Shown here in pieces: positions 1 through 11,621 of a stretch of 64,000 nt of DNA. The notes beneath the pieces are model-generated. The model saw nothing but the letters and a program-made list of their open reading frames with translations, searched no databases and was not told the origin of the DNA. Position numbers and translations under genes: made by a program. Each line of letters begins with the position of its first letter. Position 1 is the first letter of the stretch. Source of the stretch: Dentipellis sp. KUC8613 (taxonomy: Eukaryota; Basidiomycota; Agaricomycetes; Russulales; Hericiaceae); contig NSJX01000008.1 in NCBI GenBank assembly GCA_002286715.1, positions 459,630 through 523,629 on the forward strand, in the 5' to 3' direction.

Positions 1-394
1 CGGCGATGGGCCGTCTCTCTGCGAGGCTGCGCAGAACGTGATCCATGATGCCGTGCTGACCGTCGACTGCGTACTTCTGTAACAGTTCCAGGACAATTTG
101 CACGTCCTTGATCTCTTTAAGCTCGGGATTCTCGACACCGGGGTAGATGACGCGGAAGAAAAGGTCCAGGGCGCGTGCGGTCTCTGGGAGAGCTGCGAGG
201 TCAGCGCCCGATGTCGAGGTGTTGGCGGCGGTGTCCGGGAGGGAGAACATCCCTTCGAAGGCCTCAGAGGCCATTTGGAGAATGAGCTTGTGGAGGTGGA
301 AGTCTACGCCATCACTCGAGCGGAATATGATGTCCCCGTCACGACGATCGAAGGGCGGTTGAGCATCGCGGATCTTGGCTGTTTCCAGAATCAT
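1..394 (-). CDS. BTB/POZ domain protein (5' part, cut by window edge)
   Basis: Read on the minus strand from an ATG at 394, an open frame of 131 codons runs off the window. It begins MILETAKIRDAQPPFD and carries the BTB/POZ core: a D-x-I-[IF]-R-S-x-D-G-V-D-F-x-[LV]-[HY]-K stretch near residues 21-36, then E-A-F-x-G-M-F, a Pro-rich loop, and a L-x-L-F-F-R-V-I-Y-P helix. The layout matches the complete BTB genes further along the window, which are about 315-350 residues, so well over half of this one is missing. BTB domains dimerise and often recruit cullin-3 or transcription partners; the partner here is unknown. The bases just inside the edge show no splice site. Confidence 0.85.
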   Translation of the reverse strand, partial: MILETAKIRDAQPPFDRRDGDIIFRSSDGVDFHLHKLILQMASEAFEGMFSLPDTAANTSTSGADLAALPETARALDLFFRVIYPGVENPELKEIKDVQIVLELLQKYAVDGQHGIMDHVLRSLAERRPIA

Positions 395-1332
395 TGTGAG
401 AGCTCTACATTGTATTATTTTTAGAATGAGGACATGAGACGACGACCGGTTACTCGCCTTGGATGTGACGGTACCACTATTGGCGGGCAAGTAGAGCAGC
501 TGAGTGGGTGGCTACCTTAGGCAGATGCACGGGGACCGAGACTAGAAGCGAAGCGTAGTGGCAGACTGGTTTAAGAATGCTGGGAACGGAATAGGAGGAG
601 AAGGGCGTACCGGAGCGGATGCTACTCATGGAATGAATTGCACGGTGCCCAGTCCAGTTTACTGCATCCGCATCCGCGGCCCTCTAGACCACGATCTTTG
701 ATACCGGGGTAGAAGCCTTCCGTACAACAGAGCTTTCCCATGCTCTATGCCGTGCTCACCGTTTCGCATGTCGATGTCTATGTGCAAGATCAAAGAATTG
801 GCTCCTTGTTCGAATCGTCCGCTTTGGGGACGTCAACGATTTGGGAAAATGTTTGTGAGCGGATTGGGGTTAGGTCTGCGTTGACATTTCATACTCAAAA
901 TATCCCATATTTGGAAGTGATGAGTAAGGCAATATCAATTTATGCACAAAGATGATGATGAAGGTCTTGCCGTCTATTCTTTTAGGACATCTATCCTCAT
1001 CTCTACATGTGCCATTGCACTCTTCTCTGAAGTTGAGGTGCGGTTCGTTCGCTGAGTATACAAAAATCACTCATAATCGAAGGATAGATTGTCATTTACC
1101 TCCCTCTTTTGCTTCATTGACAGCCTCGTTCCAGCACTCCGACTTAAACACCCCCAAGCCTGATTTCACCAGACGATCCGAAGGTGCATCTGATACAACC
1201 AGGGTCTCAACTGGAGACTGATTTCTGTGCTATTCTAGCATCTAGTACGAGCATCCCATCCATTGGCGATAGGTACATTTGCTGACAGCCTCAGTCGAAA
1301 AAAAAAATTCTAGGTCTCTAATGTCCTAAGCC
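395..1332. other. Intergenic region between divergent BTB genes
   Basis: The two flanking BTB genes point away from each other, so both promoters must lie here. I see no coding signal, RNA gene or repeat. Open frames in it are short and unlike any family. Confidence 0.5.
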
Positions 1333-2346
1333 ATGTCTGGATTGGGATCTTCTACAACAGTTCCGACTACGGCGCACTCTCGTGACGCTACCTATCCCTT
1401 CCAATCCCACGACACTGACCTCATCATTCGCTCCAATGACGGTGTTGACTTCCATGTGTACAAACAAATCATGACGCTAGCTTCGGAAATTTTCGCCGGT
1501 ATGATATCGCTGCCGCAAACAACGTCGACTCCCACACCCCAAGTCGTAGGAGTGACCGAGAACTCCACCACTGTCGATATGTTTCTACGGCTCATATACC
1601 CCGTCCAAAACCCCCGCCTGGATTCCGTCACACGCCTGCACGCGGTTCTGGAGATTCTGCACAAGTACGGTGTCGAAGGTCAAGACGACGTCATGAAATA
1701 CGCGTTGCGGGACTTCATCAAGACGCAGCCGGAGGCCGTGTTCGCACTTGCTGATCGCTACGGCCACGCTGACATCGCAAAGGAGGCTGCGAGGCTGACT
1801 TTGGGACGAAGCGACATACCAGGCCCCCTTGCACTTAACGACGAAGATCTCCAGCTGATGACAGCGAAGCAATATCACCAGCTTCTCCAGTTTCAAACGA
1901 AGTGTAGGGAAACTTTTGTCGAGATGTCGCAGGTCCCACCCTACTGGTGCAACCCCGATGACATACCGTGCAGCAGTGTCCAGTACGAGGAACAAGGCAT
2001 AGATATATATATGTGCCAATGCCCTCGGAGTCACCATTGGGACGAAATGGATGGAGGCCCTGGGTATACGTTTCCGTTCTGGTTAGGGGACTACCTGGCC
2101 CGATGCGAAGACGCACTGGCAAAGAAGCCAACTGCTGCAACGGTATTGGACTGGCAGCTCGTCGAGTCCTTTTGGGGCATTCCGGCGGAGTGTGAAGTGT
2201 GCCGTGATTATGCTGGGAAGGCTATGAAGGATTTCATGGACTTGTTTGCGTATGAGATCCGTTCTCGCATCGACAAGGTATGTATTCCTGCATCATTCTA
2301 AATCAATTTCTATTGACTTTATCTTGCGCTCAAGATCAAGGTATAG
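1333..2346 (+). CDS. BTB/POZ domain protein, fungal expanded family
   Basis: The protein has 318 residues in two exons (1333-2277 and 2335-2346). A short Ser/Thr-rich leader precedes a BTB core near residues 26-110, with L-I-I-R-S-N-D-G-V-D-F, then E-I-F-A-G-M and F-L-R-L-I-Y-P. The C-terminal half is the family-specific part: a C-x-C-P turn near residue 235, a W-L-x-D-Y-x-x-R-x-E-D-A-L helix, and a C-x2-C pair near residue 297. The last exon encodes only I-K-V; the intron is 57 nt (GTATGT...CAAG). BTB proteins are protein-protein adaptors; many Agaricomycetes carry large numbers of this architecture with no known role. The neighbouring copies suggest recent local duplication. The family call is firm; the function is unknown. 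Confidence 0.9.
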
Positions 2347-2694
2347 TCTCACAGTCATAGCCCCTGTTCGACTGGGGAAAAGCATAGGTTCTGGACCCTG
2401 CCTGAGTTACGGCGGCCCAGCCAAGCAATCCTTTATTACACCATGCTTCACAAGCAAAAAGCGTTACCCACCTAATGCGCACGCTTTACCGAATACATAT
2501 ACGTGATTTGGAACAAGGCCGTGGCTCCGAGTGACTTGCACAGGTTTTCTGCGCCTTCAAAAACTTAGAATCTGGTGCAAAGTGAGTGATGCCATTTAGA
2601 CGTGTCGTCATACGTTTCTAACCCGCCCAAGAACCGCAGTGTAACCCTCCTACTAGATGATCCGTAGGTATTTACGACAGCGGGAATATATTTC

Positions 2695-3910
2695 TTATAG
2701 AGTAGATGCAAAAAGCTGGCAAGCCAGGTCTGGTTTGTCCCAGTGAAGCTAGGGCGTATCGTTTCAGCTTCGGGGCCGGCGCAGAACACAAGACGAAAAC
2801 CTACGAAATGGTTGGCACCCGGAAGCGGAGTGGACTCCAACACTCGCACTTTCTCCCCTTTCTCCTTCTTCGCCTTGTACAATTTGTTGACCTCCCAATT
2901 AGCCGAAACCATCTCCCACAAGCTCTGCTGGCACCACAGTGTCCTGATCTTGCACCTCGGCCAGAGCCATGCCGTCTCTTCTTTCAAAGCCATGTCAATT
3001 TGCGCGTAGAACGTCGGCGGCGACATGTTGACGACAAGCGTCTCCGAACGCTCAGCGGCGTCCTTCTGGCTGACGCCGTCCTTCTCTTCCGGGGTCATGG
3101 CGTCCATGGACGGCGGAGGCTCCTTGAGACTTTCCTGCGTGAGCGTCGAAACGTCCCCTGAATGGATGTCTGGGTGAGCATAATAGCCGGAAACCCAGGA
3201 TTGAAATATGACGGCGCGTTCTTCAACAGGACGAGCTGTGTCCCGGAGTGGGTGGTAGAATCCCTGAGGGTCCGGAATGCCGTAACTCCAGCGAGGCGTA
3301 TCTGTAAGACTAGGTTTCGCACCTATAGGGCATATCGAGTGCTACGGATACGCACCATAGAGACACATCGCGCGGAAGTACGGCTCCAAAATCTCTCGTG
3401 TCTTCTCTGGAACACGGTCGGGGAAGGCCAGAAGGCCTAGAATAGAGGTAGTAGCCGACGACCACCCAAGCAAGACGATGCCCCCCTCTGGCTTGCCGTT
3501 GTCCGTGATTGTGTACAGCGGGATCTTTTCATTCTGAACAAACCATGCAAGGAATTCGCCGAATTCAAGCGCCCGCTGGCGGAAATACTCCGCACGGGTC
3601 TCTGCGTCGGGGCTCGCAAGTGCTTGAAGCTCTTCGTCAGTGAGACGAGTAGAGCCGGGGTAGTCTCTGCGGTTCACGACGACGAGGCGCAGACGGTTCT
3701 CTTTAGCGTGCGGCAGCATGCGTGCGAAAATACCTGGCGTGGGCCGCGAAGTTGTCAATACGCGACAGTACGAAAAAGAACGTGGAAAAACCCACCGCCA
3801 TGGATGGCAGTGCCATGTACAAGCACTATCGTGAGATAGGTTCCCTCGAGCGGACCAGTGTCCGTGTAGAATAGGACAGTCCCCTTATCGTCGACGGGAG
3901 CAACTGGCAT
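2695..3910 (-). CDS. alpha/beta hydrolase fold protein
   Basis: A four-exon model (3910-3796, 3733-3356, 3301-2805, 2715-2695) gives 336 residues with all phases kept. Hydrolase features are in order: an L-V-H-G-T oxyanion motif near residue 32, N-R-R-D-Y-P-G-S after strand 4, a nucleophile elbow G-W-S-S-A near residue 119 (Ser as the likely nucleophile), and a terminal G-A-N-H-F with the probable catalytic His. Substrate is not deducible. The last exon is the weak point. I chose the acceptor that gives a short L-F-A-S-T-L ending. If the acceptor 9 nt earlier is used, or the intron is retained, the frame runs on to about 2565 with an unconserved tail. It converges with the BTB gene upstream. 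Confidence 0.8.
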
Positions 3911-4464
3911 GTTGGAATTTGTTCCTCAGCTCACTACTTCTCGAGTCCTTTTATCGGCTCAGCAGCTATGTGATGACGGCCATCTTGTGAGTATGCGAAC
4001 ACGGATTTGGTCAGGATTACTCACCAGTGAGAACCGAATCTGAGAAGACAAATGTAAGGCCGTGGAACAGCGAGAAGTAGTGGTGGTCAGCACATATGGC
4101 CCCATGACTATAGCTTATATCAAAAGAACCGTTCTCTGCGAATGCCCAAGCGGAACAGCGTCGGAACGGGATGGTCATAATTGCGAGTGAACCTCTCACT
4201 CTCAGAGAACATCGCAAAAGCATCCTGATCTTCTCACTCGAAACCTGGGCAGCCTTGAACGACGGCCACACTTTCATCTGAGGTCAATATCATGGATAGA
4301 GTGATAGCGTGCCTGAAGATCCTGCTGTTCTTCCGAAAAATGCAATACAACCAAATACACGCGTTACAGATTTGCATACGATCCTGGGGGAGCCGCACAA
4401 CGAAGACGTGGGCGGTCAAGTGGCCGTCATGGGTTGCGCTGCAAATCGCTATGAATTGAAGTAG

Positions 4465-4964
4465 TAACTGCAAGCGCCGGGCTCTCGCCAATTCGCAGGA
4501 CTTCTACTGGTGCAGCTCCAATATAGTGTCTCCGAGGGGGTCGACTTGGCTCGAGGATTATAGGGATCGAGTTGAGGACGCTCTGCAGGAGAGGCCAGAC
4601 ACAGAGATAGTGCTGACTTCGGAGCTAGGCTTGTGATCGTGGGGCTACGGAAGGCAGGGCCCTACATATTGCTTTGGGTGTGCGGGGAAGATGAACCGGC
4701 TCATGATACCTGTTCCCGCTAATTGAAAGCGTAGATCGTCACCGTACGCATTCCTTCGTTTCCTCCACGTGTGGTATTAGAATGTACACTCACTCAGGCG
4801 AAAACTCTAGTGGGAGGTTTTCGGGACCATTGGAAAATGTGGCATCTGTCGCCGAAGTGGAATACAATTTACCTGTTGTTGAGTGGCATATGAAGAACGT
4901 TCCACGCACCTTCGAGACGGAGGTTCAGATCCAACTTCCACTTCATCCGGACCCGTTAGTCTGA
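4465..4964 (+). pseudogene. BTB-family C-terminal relic
   Basis: Two pieces read like the C-terminal half of the BTB family. At about 4498-4636 the frame gives T-W-L-E-D-Y-R-D-R-V-E-D-A-L-Q-E-R-P, which lines up with the W-L-x-D-Y-x-x-R-x-E-D-A-L helix of the complete copy at 1.3-2.3 kb. At 4924-4964 an exon-like end reads V-Q-I-Q-L-P-L, resembling the family's tiny last exon ([IV]-P-L). No BTB core is visible upstream and stops separate the pieces. The similarity is by eye, so this is a modest call. Confidence 0.4.
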
Positions 4965-5358
4965 GGCATTTGCGCGTCAAGATATGATAGATGGTATAAA
5001 TTATCCCAAATTGGCGTCCGTACGCCCCGAGGGTGCGCTTGATCAGGACGATACCCGAGCACAAGAAAGCCTGAGCGTGGTCAATATGTTGTCTGTCGTT
5101 AGAAACTTGAAGGAGGATGGTCGCCGGGAGGGAGCGCCGGTGACGGCCGCACTGCGGCGCAGCGGACGGCATAGCCAGGCCGAATAAGGCTCAGCGAAAG
5201 TGCTTGTAAGTACCGCACGCGAGCCTACTTTGCTTGGGCTCCAGTGTTTTCAACCTCTTCATCCATTCACTTCCACTGTTTTCTATTAGAAAACACTGAT
5301 ATTGAGCAGACACGTTTACGATCTACACGACCCAGCATCTTCATCAAGCCTGATCGCA

Positions 5359-8214
5359 ATGAACGACCCGACGCCGCCGCCTGATACCCTTCCCCCAGCA
5401 CTCGCCGACCTCCACATCGCCCCGCCGCCCGACGCTCCAAATCCATGGGAAGGTCCTACATTATCTGCCGCAGCAACAATCGTTCGCCCACCATCATCTG
5501 CACCCGCAGAACAATCTGCGTTCGCGGCACCCTCGGAAAGCGAACAAGAGCGAGATGCGCGCCGCACTAGCGCACCTGTCGACCCTGCTGTGCTCAGTAC
5601 ATTCGATCCGTTGGCAGGAGACGCTTGGGCAGACTCAGAAGGCCACCCACCACGTCCGCAGACCCTGCCACCACCGCCACCACCGAAGCCGGACACAGCT
5701 GCAGCTCCTGCGGCACCCTCTACGACCCAGCAAGCGTCTACGACCGCCGCATTCCCTGCACTCACCGCATTTGCGCGCTCTCTCGCACTGCCGTCTCTTC
5801 CGACGCGAAGCATCTCACTGAAGGACAAGGGAAAGGAACGCGAACGCACACATAAGGAGCGCCCTCGTTCAATGGACACCGCGACCCTTATGCAGACACC
5901 GGTGATGCCCGGCTCATTTGCCGAACAACAGAAGGAGAAGGGAAAGCAGCGTGCATCGAGGTTAGGCGAAGGAATGTCGGCGTACGATAGTGAGGGTGAC
6001 ATCGCGGTGGAAGTGGATGACGTCGACGATTCTGAACGGCGTGGGTCGCCGAAGCGCCGCTCGGTGGATGGTACTAATGGAACCGTCGTCGAGAAAGAGG
6101 AGAAGGAAAGGAAGGAAAGGAAGGAAAAGAAGAGAGGGAAGAACGAGGGTAGCGAGAAGATGAGCCCACCGCCGGCCCCTCCACCTTTCGACTTTCAGAA
6201 GTTCTTGGACCAGATGAAGAGCAAGGGCGCAGAACCCGTCGCTCGGTACCTTCGTTCGTGCGTGCACGTATTTATACCTTTATCAGGTTTACTCACTCCT
6301 CCCAGGTTCCTGAGCAATTTCTCGAAACGGACATTCACAGTAACTGATCAGGTCAAGCTCATAAATGACTTCCTGGGCGTACGTGTATCTTGGTCTTTTC
6401 TGGAATCGAGATTAACATATAAGTCTCCGTAGTTCATCTCGCAGAAGATGCGCACGGCAGAGCCGTGGCGCAATGCGAATGAGGCTGAATTCGATAACGC
6501 AATGGAGGGCATGGAGAAGCTTGTCATGAACAGGCTTTATGACTAGTGAGTATATTCACTATCAATTCATTCATCAATTATATCTACAGATTACAGCACT
6601 TTCACTCCGGCTACAGCTCGTCTGTCTCCCCCGAGGCCGATAACCACCGACGATCTGGAGCGAGATCGTATATTGGCCCAACGAATATCGCTCTTTGCAT
6701 GGATAGAGCCGCGGCACCTCGATCTTCCTGTCGCAAGCGCGCAAGAACAAGCAGTTGGCGGGTTCCTGATGTTCGCTGAGCAAGGTTAGTCATGCACCCC
6801 TCAACCATTGCTTGCCGGCTGAAGGCATTCCTAGAGCTGGTAAAGATCAACCACTACAAGGCGCCGCGGGACAAGCTGATCTGCATCCTGAACTGCTGCA
6901 AGGTCATTTTTGGTCTGCGTGTTTTCTCTGCACGTGTGAACGTCTTATTGACGGGGGAACAGGCCTGATCCGGCATTTGGGAAAGGACGAAAGTGCAGAC
7001 ACATTCTTGCCGATCCTCATTTTCATCGTGCTGAAGGCGAATCCCGAGAATCTGCTGTCTAACGTTGAGTGCGTCACGTGACAATCAGTCTTGACATTTG
7101 ACTGAAATTTCAATCAGATTTATTCAGCGCTTCAGAAATCCGACCAAACTGCAGAGTGAGGCAGGTTATTACCTGTCTAGTCTGGTGTGTACCCCTTCGT
7201 ATGCAAGGTGATCTAATTCTGAGGAGAGCAGATGGGCGCGGTCTCGTTTATCGAGACGATGGATCACACATCGCTTTCCAACATCTCACAAGAAGAATTT
7301 GAAAGGTAACATTTTCGCTATTATTTAGATCAGAGATACTCAACGCCTGCAGTAATGTCGAAACGGCTATTTCGGCACTTTCAAATTCACGCACGGCCTC
7401 ACCTTATTCGCGCTCTACCTCCACCTCGACGTCCACATCCGCCTCCCCATCCCCAACACCAACTCCCGCGCCAGCACCCCCAAACATCCTTCGGCCTCCC
7501 GCACAACCAATCCCAGTACCCGTCGCCGCGCCGCTACCCAACACGTCCCCACACGCCGGCGAGGAACCTGCACAACCGCTCGCACTCGAGTTCGACGCGC
7601 GGCGGCTGCGCGACACACTCTCGAAGCCGCTGAGCGCGATCGGGCGCATCTTCAGCGAGGCCCTCGACGGTGTCGACGAGCGCTTCGCACAGGCGCAGGC
7701 CGCCATGCAGGCTGCGCAGCAGACGTCGCGCCCGCAGACGCCGCAGACAGGGCCTGGTCCGGAGGGGATGATACAGACGCCGTACAAGCCCCGCGTGCGC
7801 CGCTCGCCCGGCGGGTCAGCCACGTCGACCTCGTCATTCCAGTTCGCGCCGGAGGAGGGCACACCAACGCCGATGCGCCTCGCCGTGCCGCAGCCGCCGG
7901 CGTCGCCCTCGGCGGTGCAGCAGGCGCCGTGGGTGCAAGGCCATGCGCCTGCGACCGCGTATCCTGGCGCGGGCAGCCCGCTCGCCACGTCGCGCGCGCC
8001 GACACCGGGCCCGGGGAGCGTGGACTTTGATATTCCGGGCTTGCAGGCGGAGATCGATGCGGCGCATGAGCGGCAGGCGGAGGCGGCGATGGGGACGCTC
8101 GTGCAGATATTCCCGGAGGTGGAGAGGGAGGTGGTGATGCTTGTGCTGGAGGCGGAGGGCGGCGATTTGGGGAGGAGTATCGAGAAGCTGTTGGAGATGG
8201 GGGCTGGGGCGTGA
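5359..8214 (+). CDS. VPS9: Vps9-type Rab5 GEF with C-terminal CUE domain
   Basis: Nine exons (5359-6257, 6306-6378, 6433-6545, 6597-6784, 6835-6912, 6963-7068, 7118-7184, 7232-7305, 7353-8214) join in frame to 819 residues. The first ~285 residues are Pro/Ser-rich and look disordered, with a Lys/Glu run. The VPS9 domain follows at about 305-535: [42 protein letters not shown], and [11 protein letters not shown] ~200-residue low-complexity linker leads to a CUE ubiquitin-binding domain at about 775-815. This matches yeast Vps9, which activates Rab5/Vps21 on endosomes and binds ubiquitin through CUE. I chose ATG 5359; a non-ATG frame extends 57 nt upstream but has no ATG. Confidence 0.95.
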
Positions 8215-8499
8215 GCATCGTGATCGCACGGGTGGATGGTGGTATGTGCGTGTGTAGATCATGCTGCGCTAACTGGTGCTTTCCTTTTCTTCTCTGAGTG
8301 TCTTCGAAGTGCATTTTATGATCCAGGTACGTGGTGGTCTGTGATACGAGCCGGATTTCTAGTTGTAGAACCACCTCGTGTGATGATGATGCAATTAGAC
8401 TAATCCCACATTCACCCCCAAACCCACAATAACGACATGGCCCCTCGAAGCCATTGATCTGGCATGAAGTATGCTTAGCCAAGGTCAGTTGTCTTACTG
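8215..8499. other. Short intergenic stretch downstream of VPS9
   Basis: This holds the VPS9 3' end. A long opposite-strand frame crossing it is a shadow of the GC-rich VPS9 coding sequence. Confidence 0.4.
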
Positions 8500-8620
8500 A
8501 GTAGGCGCTCAAATATCCATTCCTGAAGGACCGTAAGTCTTCGACTTCCATGAGCTTGGGCTTATCTATTGGGCACAGGGCGAACAGAAAGAGTTCTAGC
8601 ACGAGCTCGCTCGACAACAA
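8500..8620 (-). pseudogene. BTB core fragment
   Basis: On the minus strand the sequence reads L-V-L-E-L-F-L-F-A-L-C-P-I-D-K-P-K-L, then M-E-V-E-D-L. This closely parallels V-L-E-L-F-L-R-T-L-Y-P-L-E-K-P-E-L of the intact BTB gene that ends just to the right, and long stretches are identical at the DNA level (for example the run agaaagagttctagcac, also near 9499). Only about 40 codons of the BTB core survive, with no N- or C-terminal parts, so it is a broken partial duplication in the same orientation as its source. Confidence 0.75.
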
Positions 8621-8669
8621 AGTAACAGATGCGTGGTGTCATTTAGTTCAAATTTCTATGGCGGTGCGA

Positions 8670-9777
8670 TTAGTCCAATATCACCTACATCCCCAGCTCA
8701 TCAGCACAATCCTATTGCACAGGTAAATAAGGACCTTACCCGATATATCGCCTTCTCTATTTCCTCCATAAACACAGAGGAGAATTTGACCATCGCGTCC
8801 ACAACATCAGTCTTGCACAATTGGCACTTCGCGGCGGACTCCCATATGGGCCGAACGGCATCCCACGAGCAGATGGCTGCGCTGCTCAGTTGCTCTTGCA
8901 ACGCGAGCTCGCATCGAGACATGTATGCTCGAAGCCATTCTGGTGCAAAGTAGGCATAATCTTTCTGATAGTCATGATCCGACCAATTGTTGACATTGTC
9001 GTTGTCCCGAATCCGAAATTTGGGACAGCTGCACCGCACATAGTCGTACCCCGGAAGGTAATCCTCGTCATCGTGATCATGGCCTTTCTTGCGATCGGGA
9101 TCCCTTAGCATTTCGGTACATGGCAAGACCTCTGTTTCCGCCCAATCGAATGACTTTGCGACCTCAGCAGCGGCAGTCCGACAGCGATCGTGGTAGCGCA
9201 GGAGGGTGTGGTATTCCCGACCGGTGAGGAATTCCAGGTCGCCATCGTCAATGCCGAGCGTGTGTCCTCCATCGGCGCGCTCTAGCGTGCGCCTCGCAGC
9301 GGCCTGAGCGAGAGATATGAGTCCGTGGCGGGAGGCAAGCGCATATGCGAGCTCGGGGCGGTACAATGCTAGTTCCGTAATTGCGAGTACGACCGCGCTC
9401 GGGAGGCGCTCGACCATATACTTTCGGAGGGCTTCGAGGACGGCGAGTAAATCATTGACCTCAGTGAGCTCGGGCTTCTCGAGTGGATACAGGGTGCGCA
9501 GAAAGAGTTCTAGCACATGCCCGTCTTCTGCCAGCTCGACAACGGGGGCCCCGTCTTTGACTTCGCGTGCGTTTGTGCTGTCTGCGGGTGTGGGCTGTAC
9601 GGCGAACATCCCGGAGAAGACCTCGGAGGACATGGTGAGGATGAGCTTATAGACGCGGAAGTCGATGCCGTCTCGGGAGCGGATGATGATGTCTGCTTTG
9701 AGGTCGTCGAAGGGCGGCCCCGGGTTGCGTAAAGCTGAAGGGCTCTGAGCGGCGTCACCGCTCTCGCTGTTCGGCAT
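8670..9777 (-). CDS. BTB/POZ domain protein, fungal expanded family
   Basis: Exon 1 (9777-8740) and a tiny exon 2 (8684-8670) give 350 residues. I chose the ATG at 9777 (MPNSESGDAAQSPSAL); the frame is open further upstream with other Met codons, but the family starts close to its BTB core. The core reads D-I-I-I-R-S-R-D-G-I-D-F-R-V-Y-K, E-V-F-S-G-M-F, and L-E-L-F-L-R-T-L-Y-P. The C-terminal half has C-S-C-P, E-W-L-R-A-Y, and a C-Q-L-C pair, the same arrangement as its paralogs. The last exon is taken as V-I-L-D to match the [IV]-x-L ending of the family; an earlier acceptor would give a different 8-residue tail. Function is unknown. Confidence 0.88.
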
Positions 9778-10604
9778 TGTAGAGTACTTTTCGTGCTGTT
9801 CGTAGTGGTGGTTAGGGTAGAAGGAGGAAGAAGCGAACGCGGAGGAAGCGTGGTCAGCACGTGTCAGGGTTGGCGCCAGGATTATTTGAATGAGCAGACC
9901 CTCTTGCCTTTTTCGTGTCACGATAATACCGTATAGACCTAGGAAAATACAGAGATGAGCATTGGAGTTGAACTATTCACGATATCAAGGACTTCACCTT
10001 CACGCAGGGGTTGTCCGAACTCACAGTGTAGAGATACTGATAACCTCCGTGCACACTGGCAACGCGATTAGTAGAAGCAGACAGGACAAGCATTAGCACC
10101 ATGCCACACCACTCTCAATCGCCTGCCAGGTCTCGATATTCAATCGTCCACGTCAAGGCCGTGAACACATTGGCGAAATCATGTGTATTAGGATTGCACA
10201 AAACGACCATGCAGGTAGCAACGACAACTCCGTATTATCACCATCAGCTTCTCGTCCTTCAGTGGCACCCGTTCATGTGTCTTCGAAGCGCCGGGGGTAT
10301 CCTAAACAAATGTTGGAATTCTAAGATTCTTGAGATGTCCACGCGGAGGCGCTAGATGTGATGAAGCTTCCAGGAAGTGATGATGACCTCATTGTTCCTT
10401 GCGGGTATAGTGGGTATAGTAAGTGTCATGAGAGAAGTTTGAAACGACGGTTCTTCCTGTGCGAGTACTGTGATTAAAGTCGTTGATTTTGGTATTCTAT
10501 CGATTGTATGTGAGCGGTGTGACAGGGGAAGTCGGCATAATCAAGCTTACAAGGAGAGAAAGCAAGCAATCTGCCGGTATTAGAGAGTGTGGGGGTATGA
10601 ATCG
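9778..10604. other. Intergenic region between two same-strand BTB genes
   Basis: It contains the promoter of the BTB gene to its left and the 3' flank of the one to its right. No gene, RNA or repeat is visible. Confidence 0.4.
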
Positions 10605-11621
10605 TCAATCCATGATGTTGAGAGGCACCTATGAGGACGTTGGGAAACGAACAGGTGAACAAATGCCAGGCTGCATAGACTTATTATGGAGACTTGCCTT
10701 ATCATAAACTTCATCAAGTCTTGCAGCAAACGCGTATCTGAACGACTCCAACGACTTGCGCTTCAGGTAACCCGTGCACCTGGGGCAGACGGCTGCCTCA
10801 GTCATCAATTTGGGCGGAAGTGCGAAGTCGTGTTGCGAGAGCGTTGAGGGATGGGGACATCTCTCAAGGGCAGTCCGGTACTCTCCCACGTGTGTTTTGA
10901 ACCATCCAGGGAGTCTCTCGCCGGTATCGTCTGAAGTAGGACAGCTGCACGGCGGATCCTCGTCGTCTTCGCCGTAGGGCAGAGCATGGTGAGGAGCCCA
11001 CGTGTCGTATTCGTGGCTCTCCACGAACGCCCTGCGCAAGCAATCATCGCGGTACTTCGTGAGCGCGTACAGCTGCTTGGTCGAAAGATGCGCGAGCTCC
11101 AGGTCGTTGAAGGACAGATGTGCAGAGAACTTCAGCGACTCCTTCGCAGCGGCTCTCGCGATCTGCGGGTATTGGTATCGACACGCGAGGGCGTAAGCAG
11201 ACTGCGGAACTCTGGCCACCAGCGCAAGCAAGACGGACTCTATGGCCTTGGGGTAGCCGTCCACGACATATTTCTGTATGAGCGCCAGGACGGCGGCGAG
11301 GTTGGTGGGTTTGGAGAGGTCAGGGTTATCCATGGGATATAGCCATTCGAAGAACAAGCGAAGGTCGCGCGAGTTCTCGGAGAGAGAGATAATGGGAAGT
11401 CCGTCCTTGTAGTTCGGGTCGGTTTTGTCGGTCGGGGGATTGGCAGGAACAGGTCGTGCGGAGAACATGTCGGCGAAGCCACGCGATGCCTTGGTCAAAA
11501 TGTTCTTGTATATGCGGAAGTCCACCCCGTCGCTCGACCGTATGATTATATCTGCATCTCCATCATCGAAAGGCGCCCCTGCGTCTTGTTGGTATTGAGG
11601 TACGTCGCTTGATCCGTTCAT
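10605..11621 (-). CDS. BTB/POZ domain protein with a GC-AG last intron
   Basis: Exon 1 (11621-10698) and exon 2 (10628-10605) give 315 residues. The BTB core begins A-P-F-D-D-G-D-A-D-I-I-I-R-S-S-D-G-V-D-F, followed by G-F-A-D-M-F and L-F-F-E-W-L-Y-P-M-D. The C-terminal half has P-C-S-C-P, W-F-K-T-H-V, and C-P-R-C. The last intron starts AAG|GCAAGT, the usual form of a GC donor, and ends CATAG; it is 69 nt and leads to V-P-L-N-I-M-D. A GT donor two codons upstream would also keep frame but is a poor match. The exon-ending pattern equals that of the other family members. Confidence 0.88.

Noticed and set aside
5302..5358. Upstream extension of VPS9 to 5302
   Set aside because: The frame there begins with TTG, not ATG; 5359 is the first ATG.
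5316..6002. Long minus-strand open frame opposite the first VPS9 exon
   Set aside because: It is the antisense of a Pro/Ser-rich GC-biased exon; no domain, and VPS9 is certain.
7652..8620. Minus-strand frame of 322 codons
   Set aside because: Only its first ~40 codons are meaningful (BTB fragment); the rest is antisense of VPS9.
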